A program made the position numbers and the translations under genes. From contig JAHIST010000004.1 in NCBI GenBank assembly GCA_018818145.1, positions 1 through 10,563 of the forward strand: 10,563 bases of DNA, given 5' to 3'. Within the stretch, counting starts at the first letter, position 1. The number at the start of each line of letters is the position of its first letter. Under the pieces are notes generated by a model that worked only from the letters and a program-made list of their open reading frames with translations, had not been told where the DNA came from and searched no databases. The stretch comes from Patescibacteria group bacterium (lineage in GTDB: Bacteria; Patescibacteriota; Minisyncoccia; Portnoybacterales; GWB1-42-6). Below, piece by piece: positions 9,711 to 10,563 of the stretch.

Positions 9711-10563
9711 TTATTTATGAGAGAAGCTTGAGACAGAAAAAAGATGCTGAAACTTATTTTTTAACTGCTTCTTCCAGGCTTGTTCTCCCCAATATTTTAT
9801 TTTTCTTTTTTTTATTTTCTTAAATAATTTATAATTTTTTTGAAATTGAGCAAGACTATGGCTTTTAAATTCCTCCAGATGAAACGCGGTTATATTAAAA
9901 CAAGGAATAATATAATGACCGCTGAGAAAAATTTTATACCCAAAATGCACATCTTCAAAACCCCAACCGCGAAATAAAGAATCGAAACCACCCACTCTTA
10001 TCGCGGAAATCCTGGCTATGCTCGCGTTTGAAGTTAAAAATGTATTTGCAAGTTCCCACACCCCAATTTTATTAATTTTGTTATATTTCTTCAAATAATT
10101 AGACTCCATTAATAAATGATGGGTCTTATTGAAATTGTTAATGCCTGAATTTGTATACACCCACCTCCAATTATACGGAACGTATTTTTCCCACCGGAAA
10201 TCTTTCTCATAGACAGGACAAATACGGCCTTTTTTTATTTCTTCTTCCGAGATTGCCGATGGTTTAATATTCTCCCTTAGACCTATAATCGCTACTCTTT
10301 CAAGCACATTATGCCGAGTTAAATGATTTCTAATAAAATTTTGCCCGACCACCATATCTGCGTCAAGAAAAATTAATATTTCATTGTTGGCATGTAATAA
10401 TCCTAAATTCCGAGCTATTGCTCGGCCTTGATTTCGCTTTAGCGTGATCACTGTTGTTTTAAATCGATTTGGGAATTCATTTATAAATTTAATCAGCTCA
10501 TCCTCGTTTTCGGAAGCATCATTTATTACGATTATTTCGGTGATTCTTTTAATTTTATTTATA
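9711..10563 (-). CDS. Family 2 glycosyltransferase with galactosyltransferase-like C-terminal module (N-terminus beyond the right edge)
   Basis: The frame is open to the right edge. The internal GTG at 10451 is not the true start, because the preceding codons read ITEIIVINDASENEDELIKF, the typical first strand and NDxS loop of a GT-A fold. About 283 residues are visible; roughly 10-40 are missing. Next come LKRNQGRAIARNLGL, then ILIFLDADMVV with the metal/nucleotide-binding DAD (DxD, residues 67-69 of the visible part). Near the C-terminus GGFDSLFRGWGFEDVHFGYK is the hallmark of the galactosyltransferase C-terminal module, with the acidic ED pair as the likely acceptor base region. The end is rich in Lys (KLFKKIKKRKIKYWG). 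It probably builds surface polysaccharide on the cytoplasmic face of the membrane; donor and acceptor are unknown. Confidence 0.88.
   Translation of the reverse strand, partial: INKIKRITEIIVINDASENEDELIKFINEFPNRFKTTVITLKRNQGRAIARNLGLLHANNEILIFLDADMVVGQNFIRNHLTRHNVLERVAIIGLRENIKPSAISEEEIKKGRICPVYEKDFRWEKYVPYNWRWVYTNSGINNFNKTHHLLMESNYLKKYNKINKIGVWELANTFLTSNASIARISAIRVGGFDSLFRGWGFEDVHFGYKIFLSGHYIIPCFNITAFHLEEFKSHSLAQFQKNYKLFKKIKKRKIKYWGEQAWKKQLKNKFQHLFSVSSFSHK

Noticed and set aside
1..10563. CRISPR array
   Set aside because: No short direct repeats with regular spacers were seen; the repeats here are palindromes with differing interiors.
1..10563. TGA recoded as glycine (as in some CPR lineages)
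   Set aside because: TGA at 144-146 falls exactly at the expected end of the recombinase, and no gene here has an internal TGA.

Overview
The window looks like a chromosomal piece of a small-genome, Candidate Phyla Radiation (Patescibacteria)-type bacterium. This is inferred from the gene style (a wHTH/nucleotidyltransferase-like regulator, a metal-ligand-poor PP2C-like protein, divergent but complete L10, L12, YchF and MltG), from frequent absence of Shine-Dalgarno sites, and from an AT-rich background studded with GC-rich palindromes. The genetic code appears standard: TAA, TAG and a natural TGA (144-146) all act as stops.

Layout. 1-1850: a large serine recombinase on the minus strand (1579 to the left edge) runs convergently into the 3' end of a second, homologous recombinase on the plus strand (stop at 146). 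Their ends overlap in a palindrome. A 74-bp piece of the recombinase C-terminal coding sequence recurs in inverted orientation at 1772-1845. 1881-2374: a minus-strand tRNA locus in which an intact tRNA-Val(CAC) lies inside the anticodon loop of a CAT tRNA, which itself lies between the two halves of another tRNA. The 5' half of a third tRNA (also CAT) is stranded in the same nest, and two D-stems are split by bipartite palindromic elements. 2405-3994: a wHTH regulator (minus) divergent from a PP2C-like protein (plus). 4045-5367: a bidirectional terminator, then the rplJ-rplL operon (minus) with a strong promoter, an L10 leader with attenuator, and a large palindromic insert between the two genes. 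5411-7439: a compound palindrome, then mltG and pcm (minus); pcm carries an in-frame palindromic repeat. 7448-7938: a small unknown gene with its own promoter, strong RBS and terminator. 7945-9061: ychF (minus, nearly leaderless). 9147-9617: a stand-alone CheY-like response regulator. 9711 to right edge: a GT2 glycosyltransferase, partial.

The genes are mostly housekeeping (ribosomal stalk, translation-linked GTPase, septal/peptidoglycan lytic enzyme, protein repair). The unusual part is the repeat biology. At least six different palindromic element types occupy intergenic spacers, a protein-coding gene, recombinase 3' ends and tRNA genes. The nested tRNA locus and the recombinase C-terminal-coding inverted repeats are the best candidates for something undescribed.
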